Positions 1 to 12,006 of a stretch of DNA of 64,000 nt are shown piece after piece. Made by a program: the position numbers and the translations under genes. The number at the start of each line of letters is the position of its first letter. Position 1 is the first letter of the stretch. The stretch comes from Flavobacterium tistrianum (lineage in GTDB: Bacteria; Bacteroidota; Bacteroidia; Flavobacteriales; Flavobacteriaceae): the NCBI RefSeq assembly GCF_003254545.1, contig NZ_QJRH01000070.1, forward strand, positions 248,001 through 312,000, written 5' to 3'. The notes below the pieces were generated by a model, which was not told the origin of the DNA, did not search any database, and was given only the letters and a program-made list of their open reading frames with translations.

Positions 1-492
1 CACAATTTTATCATGTACTACAATGCCCGCGGAGATAGTTTAAATCCTGCTAAAGGGGCAGAGCGTATCGCGATGGCGGTTTCAAACGACATGAAAACAT
101 GGAAACGTTATGGTGATAAACCATTAATCAATCATCATAAAGGAATCTCAGGAGACGCTTACATTCAGCGAATTAATGATACTTGGGTAATGTTCTATTT
201 TGGAGCTTTCTGGACGGGTTGGAATCAAGGCGCATTTAACCGTTTCGCAGTTTCGAATGATTTGGTAAACTGGACCGATTGGAAAGGAGACGATTTAATC
301 AAATCGTCTGAACCCTACGATGATTTGTTTGCCCATAAATCATTTGTGGTAAAACACGATGGCGTTGTGTATCATTTCTATTGTGCGGTTAATAAAGCAG
401 AACAAAGAGGAATCGCAATAGCAACTTCAAAAGATTTAGGAAAAAGCAAATTGAATTTTGTGCTGCCGCCAGAGAAGAAAAAGAAGAATTAA
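1..492 (+). CDS. GH43/GH130-like beta-propeller glycosidase, C-terminal part (cut by window start)
   Basis: The reading frame is open to base 1, so only the last 163 residues are present and the true start lies upstream. Repeated propeller-type strands are visible, such as AERIAMAVSNDMKTWKRYG and NRFAVSNDLVNWTDW. The 'A-S-D-L-x-x-W' blade pattern is typical of five-bladed propellers of GH43, GH130 and related secreted glycosidases of Bacteroidota. It ends in a Lys-rich tail (EKKKKN) with no sorting domain. By position it is the first visible enzyme of the pectin locus. The N-terminal catalytic residues are missing, so family and substrate cannot be fixed; an arabinan- or galactan-side-chain enzyme is a guess. 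Confidence 0.6.
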   Translation, partial: HNFIMYYNARGDSLNPAKGAERIAMAVSNDMKTWKRYGDKPLINHHKGISGDAYIQRINDTWVMFYFGAFWTGWNQGAFNRFAVSNDLVNWTDWKGDDLIKSSEPYDDLFAHKSFVVKHDGVVYHFYCAVNKAEQRGIAIATSKDLGKSKLNFVLPPEKKKKN

Positions 493-526
493 GTACAAAG
501 TACAAAGAATTAAGATATAGTACATT

Positions 527-545
527 TTAAACCTGTTAGGTTTAA
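527..545. repeat. Small palindromic hairpin downstream of the first gene
   Basis: TTAAACCT and AGGTTTAA form perfect 8-bp arms around a 3-nt loop. It resembles the AAACCTGT-type hairpins found after other genes in this window. There is no clear T-tract, so a terminator role is uncertain. Confidence 0.5.
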
Positions 546-559
546 TTACTCAAAAATAA

Positions 560-4027
<3,468 letters not shown>

Positions 4028-4072
4028 TTAATTGACAATTAAAAATTAATAATTAAAAATTAAAAGATACAG

Positions 4073-4176
4073 TTTGTCATTTCGGCGTAAGGAGAAATCT
4101 TCGCAAGAAACTCCACAAAGTTGATCCAGCATGCGGAGCTACTTACGAAGATTTCTCCTTACGTCGAAATGACAAA
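4073..4176. repeat. Hairpin element family A, copy 2
   Basis: Same architecture as the other family A copies, with paired substitutions in both arms. The left arm reads CGGCGTAAGGAG and the right arm CTCCTTACGTCG, so the 'AA' to 'TAA' change is mirrored. That suggests the stem is maintained as a structure. It fills much of the 322-bp gap between the GH2 and GH106 genes. Confidence 0.9.
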
Positions 4177-4192
4177 AATGCGCAAGATTATC

Positions 4193-4325
4193 AAACATAG
4201 CCCGAGGTTTAAACCTCGGGAAACGCATAGAGAATCACGTTACATCCCAATGGTTGAAACCATTGGCTATGTTTTAAATAAGAAATAATACATCAACCCG
4301 ACAGGTTTTTGAAACCTGTCGGGTT
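4193..4325. repeat. Cluster of three hairpins inside the GH2-GH106 gap
   Basis: Three successive palindromes are present. The first is perfect: CCCGAGGTTT with AAACCTCGGG (4201-4220). The second has 9-bp arms CCAATGGTT/AACCATTGG (4247-4266). The third has 14-bp arms starting AACCCGACAGG (4295-4325). An outer repeat, AAACATAGCC (4193) and GGCTATGTTT (4265), encloses the first two. None has a convincing T-tract on the + strand. With element A copy 2 this accounts for the gap between 4028 and 4349. Confidence 0.85.
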
Positions 4326-4349
4326 ACAAACGAAATAAAACAAAGAATA

Positions 4350-7300
4350 ATGTTTCAAAAAAAATACCTCTTTTTTATCCTCCTTTTAGCAAGCCTTGTC
4401 TCTGCGCAGGAAGTCCATAAAAAAGAATCCTTTCAGCCAACATTAGAATCCTCAAGACCTTGGGTGTATTGGTATTGGATGAAATCGGCGTATTCAAAAG
4501 CAGGAATTACAGCCGATTTAGAAGCTATGAAACAAGCAGGAATTGCAGGCGCTTATTTAATGACTATAAAAGGGCCAGCCAATCCGCCATTACTAGATCC
4601 GCCGGTTTTGCAGTTGAGTCCGGAGTTTTGGGATATGATTCATTGGGCTTTTAAAGAAGCAGATCGTTTAGGTTTGAAATTGGCTTTTCATGGAGCAGAC
4701 GGATTTGCCGTTGCTGGCGGGCCATGGATTACCCCAGAAATGTCAATGCAAAAAGTAGTCTGGTCAACGACTGAAATTTTAGGCGGAAAAAAAGTTACTT
4801 CAAAACTACCAGTTCCAGCACATTACAAAGATTATTATAAAGACATTGCCACTTTTGCTATTCCGATTAAAGAATACGAAATCACTTCCCAGATGCAATT
4901 GCCAAAAGTAACGACATCCAACAATACAAATGCATCGTTTTTGGCAGATCCTAAAAAAGACGAAAACTTCAAATTTGCCGATTCAGGATGGATTCAGTAC
5001 GAATTTGCACAGCCTTTTAGCTGTAAATCCATTGTAATTGAAACCAAAGGAAGAGATTTTCAGGCACAACGTCTAATTGTAGAAGTGAGTGATGACGGAG
5101 TTAATTTTAGATTCCACGAAAGAATGACCGCACCACGTCACGGCTGGCAAGATATGGATTTTCCAAATACACATACGATTACGCCCGTAACAGCAAAATA
5201 TTTCAGATTTGTTTACGATCCAAAAGGGACAGAACCCGGAGCAGAAGATTTGGATTTTGCGAAGTGGAAACAAAATCTGAAAGTAAGTAAAATTACGCTT
5301 TCGAATCAATCTCTGATTAATAATTACGAAGGAAAGTCAGGAGCAATTTGGCGTTTGACTCCGCAAACTACAGCTAAAGAAATTCCAAATTCAGATGCAT
5401 TCAAAAAATCAGAAATTATCAATATTTCGAATTTTATGGATGCTGAGGGAAACCTGAATTGGAAAGCACCAAAAGGAAAATGGAAAATCATCCGAATGGG
5501 ACATACTTCGACTGGACATGAAAATGCAACTGGAGGAGCGGGAAAAGGACTGGAAGTAGACAAATTTAATCCAGAATTAATTCGTTTTCAGTTAGATCAT
5601 TGGTTTGGAGAAGCTGTTCGTTCTGCTGGCCCTGAATTGGCTTCAAAAGTGCTGGAAATTCTTCATTTCGACAGTTGGGAATGCGGAAGCCAAAACTGGT
5701 CTTCGGTTTTTCAGGCTGAATTTAAAAGGAGACGTGGTTATGATCTTGTAGAATATTTGCCTGTAATGGCTGGAATTCCAGTAGAAAGTGCCGATTTCTC
5801 AGAGAAAGTTTTATACGATGTTAGAAAGACTATTACCGATTTAGTGGCCGATAATTTCTACGGAACGGTAGCGCAAATCGCCAAAGAAAACAGCATAAAA
5901 TTAAGTGCCGAAAATGTGGCGCCGGTAGTAACGAGCGATGCCTTGCTTCATTATAAATATGTCGATTATCCAAGTGGTGAATTTTGGTTGAAAAGCCCGA
6001 CACATGATAAACCTTTTGATATGGTCGATGCCATTTCGGGCGGGCATATTTACGGAAAAGATATTATTCAGGCAGAATCTTTTACGGCTCTGCGAATGGA
6101 TTGGGACGAACATCCCGGAAATCTAAAAACAACGGCAGACCGCAATTACGCTTTAGGAATTAACCGCTTATTTTATCATGTTTTTGTGCATAATTCGTGG
6201 ACGGATAGAAAACCCGGAATGACTCTGGACGATATTGGAACATTTTTCCAGAGAGACCAAACGTGGTGGAAACCCGGAAGAGCGTGGTTCGATTATTGCC
6301 AAAGAGTACAGTTTCAGTTGCAAAAAGGAAAACCTGTAATTGATTTGGCGGTTTTTATTGGCGAAGATTTTCCTTCGCGTTCTTTTGTGCCTGATCGTTT
6401 GGTGCCTTTTATGCCGAATGTGTTTGGAAAAGAAAGACTCGAAAGCGAGAAAATCCGTTTAGAAAATGAAGGTCAGCCAACGGCAAAAATGCCAAAAGAA
6501 GTGACCTATTCTAAAAATATTACCGATTTATCGCAATGGATTAATGCGTTAAATGGATATCAATATGATTCTTTTAACTCCGATGTTTTAATCAATCGTG
6601 CGAAAGTGGTAAACGGAAAAATTTCATTTGAGGGCGGAATCGAATACGGTGCTTTATTCTTTCCGGGAAGTCATAAAATGGCACCGAATAAGATGCTTTC
6701 TTTGGCTTCCGCCGAAAAAATCCTGCAGTTGTTAAAAGACGGAGCGACGATTTTTGTGGATGAAAAACCAAATCTTCAACCCGGAATTCATTCAGAAGCT
6801 AATCAAAAGAAATGGCAGAGTATAATTGATGAAATTTGGAATAATGCCAATTCATCAACTTGGAAAATCGGAAAAGGAACTGTTATTAAACTGCCTTATT
6901 TAGGAAATGATTTTGTTTCGATCGGAATCACACAAGACGTTTATTTTCCAAATTTAAACCGAGCTGAAGCCGAAACATTAGCGTGGGCTCACCGTAAATC
7001 GGATACAGAAGATATTTATTTCATTTCGAATCAAAAAGCAGAAAAATGTTCTTTTGAGGCGTCTTTCAGAATTTCTGGAAAAGTGCCGCAATGGTACAAT
7101 CCCGTTACAGATCAAATTTCGGCTTTAGCCAATTGGAAAATAGAAAATGGAAGAACTATTGTTTCGATAACTTTAGATGCCAACGAATCTGGTTTTGTAA
7201 TTTTTAAAGAAGAAACAAAAGAAATTTTAGTACAAGGAAAACCATCTGATTTTGAGAAAGTTCAAACTTTGGATGAAAATTGGGAATTGCAATTTGACCC

Positions 7301-7736
7301 CGCTTTTAAAGGCCCGAAAGAAATTGTCAAAACAAACAAACTTTTTGACTGGAGCACTTCTGAAAATGATCAGATTAAATATTATTCTGGAACTGTAGTT
7401 TATAAAAAAGATTTTGTTTGGAAAGGAAAAAGCTCAGATAAGATCTGGTTGGATTTAGGTGAAATTTCAAATATTGCTGAAATCAAGATCAACGGAAGAG
7501 ATTGTGGAACGCTTTGGACTTTCCCTTTCAAAACTGATATTTCAAAAGCTTTACAAAAAGGAAAGAATACAATAGAAATAAAAGTCACAAATACCTGGAG
7601 AAACAGATTAATTGGCGATCAAAAATTGCCAAAAGAAGAAAGATTAACATGGACAACAGCGCCGTTTCGTTTAGAAGGAGAACCGTTGTTGAAAGCAGGA
7701 TTGTTAGGGCCAGTTGTGATTTTACAGGAGAAATAA
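4350..7736 (+). CDS. GH106 alpha-L-rhamnosidase, secreted
   Basis: A 1128-residue protein with a cleavable signal peptide (cut near LVSAQ). The N-terminal barrel start PWVYWYWMKSAYSKAGITAD and the motif DSWECGSQNW followed by RRGYD..EYLP are GH106 signatures. Glu444 in that motif and Glu576 in IQAESFT are the expected acid and base by comparison with the family. An inserted discoidin-like beta-sandwich (about residues 210-300) and a C-terminal jelly roll (about 950-1120, EIKINGRDCGTLWTFPF) match the usual modular build. GH106 enzymes invert alpha-L-rhamnosyl linkages in rhamnogalacturonans. It follows the GH2 gene across a repeat-filled gap. Confidence 0.88.
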   Translation: MFQKKYLFFILLLASLVSAQEVHKKESFQPTLESSRPWVYWYWMKSAYSKAGITADLEAMKQAGIAGAYLMTIKGPANPPLLDPPVLQLSPEFWDMIHWAFKEADRLGLKLAFHGADGFAVAGGPWITPEMSMQKVVWSTTEILGGKKVTSKLPVPAHYKDYYKDIATFAIPIKEYEITSQMQLPKVTTSNNTNASFLADPKKDENFKFADSGWIQYEFAQPFSCKSIVIETKGRDFQAQRLIVEVSDDGVNFRFHERMTAPRHGWQDMDFPNTHTITPVTAKYFRFVYDPKGTEPGAEDLDFAKWKQNLKVSKITLSNQSLINNYEGKSGAIWRLTPQTTAKEIPNSDAFKKSEIINISNFMDAEGNLNWKAPKGKWKIIRMGHTSTGHENATGGAGKGLEVDKFNPELIRFQLDHWFGEAVRSAGPELASKVLEILHFDSWECGSQNWSSVFQAEFKRRRGYDLVEYLPVMAGIPVESADFSEKVLYDVRKTITDLVADNFYGTVAQIAKENSIKLSAENVAPVVTSDALLHYKYVDYPSGEFWLKSPTHDKPFDMVDAISGGHIYGKDIIQAESFTALRMDWDEHPGNLKTTADRNYALGINRLFYHVFVHNSWTDRKPGMTLDDIGTFFQRDQTWWKPGRAWFDYCQRVQFQLQKGKPVIDLAVFIGEDFPSRSFVPDRLVPFMPNVFGKERLESEKIRLENEGQPTAKMPKEVTYSKNITDLSQWINALNGYQYDSFNSDVLINRAKVVNGKISFEGGIEYGALFFPGSHKMAPNKMLSLASAEKILQLLKDGATIFVDEKPNLQPGIHSEANQKKWQSIIDEIWNNANSSTWKIGKGTVIKLPYLGNDFVSIGITQDVYFPNLNRAEAETLAWAHRKSDTEDIYFISNQKAEKCSFEASFRISGKVPQWYNPVTDQISALANWKIENGRTIVSITLDANESGFVIFKEETKEILVQGKPSDFEKVQTLDENWELQFDPAFKGPKEIVKTNKLFDWSTSENDQIKYYSGTVVYKKDFVWKGKSSDKIWLDLGEISNIAEIKINGRDCGTLWTFPFKTDISKALQKGKNTIEIKVTNTWRNRLIGDQKLPKEERLTWTTAPFRLEGEPLLKAGLLGPVVILQEK

Positions 7737-7742
7737 ATGTTA

Positions 7743-7987
7743 GCCACAGATTAAAAGGATTAGAAGGATTTCTTTTAAAAAATAGAAAGAGATCAATTGC
7801 CTCCAGCTTTAGCTGGAGGTTTAGAAAAGATTAGGTATTGGGCTTTAGCCAAAAGAAAGTTCGGCTAAAGCCCATTGAGAAGAGACATTTTATGTTCCTC
7901 CAGCTAAAGCAGGAGGCAATTAAAATAATATAAAAATTCGTGAATTCGTGGCGAAAAAAAATCTTTATAATCCTTTTAATCTGTGGC
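7743..7987. repeat. Inverted repeat family D with family B nested inside
   Basis: Perfect 20-bp terminal arms: GCCACAGATTAAAAGG... at 7743-7762 and the complement ending CTGTGGC at 7968-7987. Between them sits a complete family B element (7794-7921) and a lone right arm of family C (CGTGAATTCGTGG, about 7940-7952). The right D arm directly abuts the leader of the next gene. Confidence 0.85.
7794..7921. repeat. Inverted repeat family B (CCTCCAGCTTTAGCTGG), copy 1
   Basis: The ends pair over 25 bp with one difference (GCCTCCAGCTTTAGC versus complement of GCTAAAGCAGGAGGC). An internal pair, GGGCTTTAGCC / GGCTAAAGCCC, sits at about 7840-7872. A second copy lies at 41068. Confidence 0.85.
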
Positions 7988-8004
7988 AAAAAAATAAACA
8001 AAAA

Positions 8005-9429
8005 ATGAAAAAATCAATTATTGCATTATTAACGATTTTAGCAACCCTTCAAATTAATGCCAAAATAAAATTACCGGCATTGTTCACTGACAACATGATG
8101 TTGCAACAAAAATCAAATGCGCCAATTTGGGGCTGGGCAGAAAAGAACGCTAATGTCGTAATCAAAACCTCGTGGGATGCTAAAACCTACAAAGTAAAGG
8201 CTGATGGTTCAGGAAAATGGAAAACTGAATTGCAAACATCCACTTTCGGTGGGCCGTACACCATTGAAGTCTCAGAAGGAAACGAAAAAGTAACCATCAA
8301 AAACGTTTTGTTGGGAGAAGTTTGGCTTTGTTCTGGACAGTCAAATATGGAAATGCCTTTAAAAGGTTTTCAAGGACAACCCGTTAAAAACGGAAACGAA
8401 ATCATCGTAAGATCAACCAATAAAAATATTCGTTTAATTACAATTCCTCGTGCAACAGTTTTAGAGCCTTTACAAGATTTTGAAGGAAAATGGGAAGAAG
8501 CTTCTCCAAAATTGACTTCTAATTTTAGTGCAACGGCTTGGTATTTTGGTTCGCTTTTACAAGAAGTTTTAGATGTTCCGGTTGGATTAATTCATGTTTC
8601 GTACGGAGGTTCAAGCATGGAAGCTTGGATGAATCAGGAAATGCTGAAAGATTTTGCAAGTGCTAAAATTCCGACCGCGAAAGAAGAATTAGCAAAAGAC
8701 CCAAACCGTGTTCCAACGACTTTGTTTAACGGAATGCTTTCACCTGTAATCGGTTACGGAATCAAAGGCTGTATTTGGTATCAGGGCGAATCGAATTACG
8801 AGAGAGCTTCTGAGTACACTGCTTTAATGAAGAAAATGGTCAGCAGTTGGAGAGCGTTATGGAAACAAGGAGATTTTCCGTTTTACTATGCGCAGATCGC
8901 ACCGTTCAATTATGCTTCTTTTCACCCAAAAGATTATCAGGAAAAATACAATTCAGCTTATTTGAGAGAGGCGCAGTTTAAGGCTTCAAAGGAAATTCCG
9001 AATTCTGCAATGGCGGTTTTAATGGATGTTGGAGAAGAAAACAATATTCACCCAATGGATAAAGAAAAAGGTGGAAATCGTCTGGCTTTTCAAGCTTTGG
9101 CGAGAACGTACGGAATTGAAGGTTTTGAATTCGAAAGTCCGAAATACAAATCAATGGAAATAAAAGATGGCGCTGTAACGGTTTCTTTTGATGATGTTGC
9201 AAACGGAATTACGTCTTATGATAAAGAAGTTTTAGGTTTTGAAATAGCAGGAGCAGACAGAGTTTTTTATCCAGCTAAAACAGTTGTGAGAAGAAAATCA
9301 GTTGTACTGACATCAGATAAAGTGAAAAATCCTGTTGCAGTACGTTATTTATGGAAGGATTTCGCTAAAGCGGAATTGTTTAGCGCAGGAGGTCTGCCGG
9401 TTTCTTCGTTTAGAACAGACGAATGGTAG
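8005..9429 (+). CDS. SASA-family carbohydrate O-acetylesterase, secreted
   Basis: A 474-residue protein with a signal peptide (cut near LQINAK), then MLQQKSNAPIWGWA and the GQSNMEMP block that marks the sialate-O-acetylesterase/SGNH family. The likely nucleophile is Ser113. The catalytic Asp-His dyad lies at D..NIHPMDKEKGGNRLA, with His349. WYQGESNY is a further family block. The ATG at 8005 is chosen because residues from the earlier in-frame start at 7948 are encoded by repeat arms and precede the signal peptide. In pectin loci this family removes acetyl groups from galacturonic acid or side-chain sugars; that substrate is inferred from context. Confidence 0.85.
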   Translation: MKKSIIALLTILATLQINAKIKLPALFTDNMMLQQKSNAPIWGWAEKNANVVIKTSWDAKTYKVKADGSGKWKTELQTSTFGGPYTIEVSEGNEKVTIKNVLLGEVWLCSGQSNMEMPLKGFQGQPVKNGNEIIVRSTNKNIRLITIPRATVLEPLQDFEGKWEEASPKLTSNFSATAWYFGSLLQEVLDVPVGLIHVSYGGSSMEAWMNQEMLKDFASAKIPTAKEELAKDPNRVPTTLFNGMLSPVIGYGIKGCIWYQGESNYERASEYTALMKKMVSSWRALWKQGDFPFYYAQIAPFNYASFHPKDYQEKYNSAYLREAQFKASKEIPNSAMAVLMDVGEENNIHPMDKEKGGNRLAFQALARTYGIEGFEFESPKYKSMEIKDGAVTVSFDDVANGITSYDKEVLGFEIAGADRVFYPAKTVVRRKSVVLTSDKVKNPVAVRYLWKDFAKAELFSAGGLPVSSFRTDEW

Positions 9430-9469
9430 TTTATAATTGTGAATTGTGAATAATGAGTTTAACATTTAG

Positions 9470-9575
9470 TTTGTCATTTCGACGAAGGAGAAATCTTCGC
9501 AAGTAACTCCGTAACGTGAGTCGCCAATCTTTGTGGAGCTTCTCGTGGAGATTTCTCCTTCGTCGAAATGACAAA
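9470..9575. repeat. Hairpin element family A, copy 3
   Basis: Near-perfect outer arms (GTCATTTCGACGAAGGAG and its complement), with pairing continuing imperfectly to about 43 nt per arm. It lies between the esterase and the DUF5703-like gene. Confidence 0.9.
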
Positions 9576-9625
9576 AAATGAGAATAAATCTCTAAAATCT
9601 GCGAGAGAAAATAAAAAAATAAATA

Positions 9626-9652
9626 CCTACAAGGTTTTGAAAACCTTGCAGG
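9626..9652. repeat. CCTACAAGGTTTT hairpin
   Basis: Arms CCTACAAGGTTTT and AAAACCTTGCAGG around one base, with a single mismatch. The same hairpin recurs at 45465, 45531 and 56543. It lies just ahead of the chosen start at 9664 and would be translated as KVLKTLQE if an upstream start were used. Confidence 0.8.
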
Positions 9653-9663
9653 AAAACGAAAAA

Positions 9664-11991
9664 ATGAAATACATAAAATACATACTTCTCTTCATAACGT
9701 TTTACCTTAAAGCGCAAATCCCTACGCTCGATACTTACAATCAGGTTTGGAATACGCAAAGCAATAATTCATCAGAGTCGATGCCTTTGGGGGGCGGTGA
9801 TATTGGTCTGAATGTCTGGGTGGAGAAAGGCGATTTGTATTTCTATTTTTCGAGAAGCGGTACTTTTGATGAGCATAATACTTTATTGAAATTAGGACGT
9901 GTGAAGGTTACTTTAACGCCGAATCCGTTTGAAGGGAAAGACGGTTTTCATCAGGAATTGAAACTCAAAGACGGTTATGTTTTAGTTGGTCAGAATGATA
10001 CTAAAATCAAACTTTGGGTAGATGTTTTTAAACCGATTATCCATGTTGATTTAGAAAGTAAAAATGCGTTGAAGATGACGGCTTCTTATGAAAGCTGGCG
10101 TTATCAGAACCGTTATCCGAAAGGAAAAGAAAATAATGCTAATTCTTATAAATGGGCGCCTCAGGGAGAACTTATTACGTATAAAGATTCTATTTCGTTT
10201 GAAAATAACGGAATAAAATTTTACCACAGAAACAGAGAAAATACGGTTTTTGACGTAGCGGTAAAACAACAGAAAATGGAATCGGTAAAAGATCAAATGT
10301 TGAACCCAATTGCGAATCTGACTTTCGGCGGATTTATGACCGGAAATAATCTAAAACCAAACGGAACGCATTTAGGAAAATACCAATCAACCAATTTTAA
10401 AGGCTTTAATTTATCAAGTATAAAACCTTCCAAAAAACATTCGTTAGAAATATATTTGAATACCAATCAATCTGATTTTTCTACTTGGAATAATGGTTTA
10501 AAAAGTCTGATTTCGGCTAATAAAAACAATTTCAAACAAGCAGAAAAAAACACTCAAAAATGGTGGAATAATTTCTGGAACCGCAGTTTTATTTTTAATC
10601 AAAAAAATCAATCGACTGCTAAAGATTCGGTGTATCAAATCGGACAGAATTATCAGTTGTTCCGATATATGCTGGGTTGTAATGCGTATGGAAAATATCC
10701 AACGAAATTCAATGGCGGACTTTTTACGGTTGATCCAGTTTATACCAATAAAGATCTGGATTTTACACCCGATTTTAGAAATTGGGGCGGAGGAACCATG
10801 ACGGCTCAAAATCAGCGATTGGTTTATTTTCCGATGGTAAAAAGCGGTGATTTTGATATGATGAAATCTCAGCTGGATTATTACATCAGTCTTCAAAAAA
10901 ATGCTGAATTGCGTTCTAAAGTATATTGGAATCACAACGGAGCGTCTTTCACCGAACAATTAGAAAACTTCGGATTGCCAAATCCTGCCGAATACGAATG
11001 GAAACGTCCCGCAGATTACGATCCGGGAATGGAATATAATGCGTGGCTGGAATATGAATGGGATACGGTTTTAGAATTCTGCCAAATGATGCTTCAGCAA
11101 AAGGAATATGCGGGAGAAGATATTCAGAAATACAATCAATTCATTATCAGTTGTCTTCGTTTTTTTGATGAACATTATCAATATTTAGCCAAACAAAGAG
11201 GAAGAAAATCTTTGGACGGAAACGGAAAATTGGTTTTATATCCAGGTTCTGGAGCAGAAACTTATAAAATGGCTTATAATTCAAATAGCACGATTTCGGC
11301 TTTACAAGTTATTACAGCACAGCTTTTAAATCTTTCTTCGGAACAATTATCAAAAGAAGATCAAGAATATTTAAAAGGATTTCAAAACCGAATTCCGCCT
11401 TTAAATTTTGGACAAATTGAAAACCATAAAGTTTTGGTTCCTGCCAAATCTTGGGAAAGAGTCAATAATTCAGAAGTTCCGCAATTGTATCCTGTTTATC
11501 CGTGGGGAATTTACGGTATCGGAAAACCAGATTTAGAAACGGCTTTGAGTACGTGGAAATATGATACAGATGCTTTAAAATTCAGAAGCCACGTAGGCTG
11601 GAAACAAGACAATATTTTCTCAGCTCGTTTGGGATTAACAGCCGAAGCTGTAAAATATAATACCATGAAAATGGCAAATTCAGAAAGACGTTTTCCTGCT
11701 TTTTGGGGTCCGGGATTTGACTGGGTTCCCGATCATAATTGGGGCGGATCCGGAATGATAGGCATGCAGGAAATGCTTCTACAAGAAACTGATGGTAAGA
11801 TTTATCTTTTTCCGGCTTGGCCAAAAGATTGGAACGTTCATTTTAAATTACATGCCAAACAAAATACTACGATTGAAGCCGAACTCTTAAATGGAGAATT
11901 AAAAGTTTTAAAAGTAATTCCTGAAGAACGAAAAAAAGACATTATAAATCTGCTTGGAAAATCTGAAGCAGAGAAAACGAAATTAAACTAA
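9664..11991 (+). CDS. DUF5703-like secreted (alpha/alpha)6 glycoside hydrolase candidate
   Basis: A 775-residue protein with a short signal peptide (FYLKAQ). The N-terminal part, QVWNTQSNNSSESMPLGGGD, then GLNVWVEKGDLYFYFSRSGTFDE, matches the N-terminal beta-domain of GH95/GH65-like enzymes and the DUF5703 family. A helical barrel follows (FRNWGGGTMTAQNQRLVYFP, YWNHNGASFTEQ). No activity is established for it that I can name. The start at 9664 is preferred because the upstream 32 codons consist of hairpin repeat sequence. The stop is 15 bp before the next gene, so the two are probably co-transcribed. An alpha-L-fucosidase or galactosidase-like role on side chains is speculation from the fold. 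Confidence 0.65.
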   Translation: MKYIKYILLFITFYLKAQIPTLDTYNQVWNTQSNNSSESMPLGGGDIGLNVWVEKGDLYFYFSRSGTFDEHNTLLKLGRVKVTLTPNPFEGKDGFHQELKLKDGYVLVGQNDTKIKLWVDVFKPIIHVDLESKNALKMTASYESWRYQNRYPKGKENNANSYKWAPQGELITYKDSISFENNGIKFYHRNRENTVFDVAVKQQKMESVKDQMLNPIANLTFGGFMTGNNLKPNGTHLGKYQSTNFKGFNLSSIKPSKKHSLEIYLNTNQSDFSTWNNGLKSLISANKNNFKQAEKNTQKWWNNFWNRSFIFNQKNQSTAKDSVYQIGQNYQLFRYMLGCNAYGKYPTKFNGGLFTVDPVYTNKDLDFTPDFRNWGGGTMTAQNQRLVYFPMVKSGDFDMMKSQLDYYISLQKNAELRSKVYWNHNGASFTEQLENFGLPNPAEYEWKRPADYDPGMEYNAWLEYEWDTVLEFCQMMLQQKEYAGEDIQKYNQFIISCLRFFDEHYQYLAKQRGRKSLDGNGKLVLYPGSGAETYKMAYNSNSTISALQVITAQLLNLSSEQLSKEDQEYLKGFQNRIPPLNFGQIENHKVLVPAKSWERVNNSEVPQLYPVYPWGIYGIGKPDLETALSTWKYDTDALKFRSHVGWKQDNIFSARLGLTAEAVKYNTMKMANSERRFPAFWGPGFDWVPDHNWGGSGMIGMQEMLLQETDGKIYLFPAWPKDWNVHFKLHAKQNTTIEAELLNGELKVLKVIPEERKKDIINLLGKSEAEKTKLN

Positions 11992-12006
11992 CTATTACTA
12001 ACAGAA

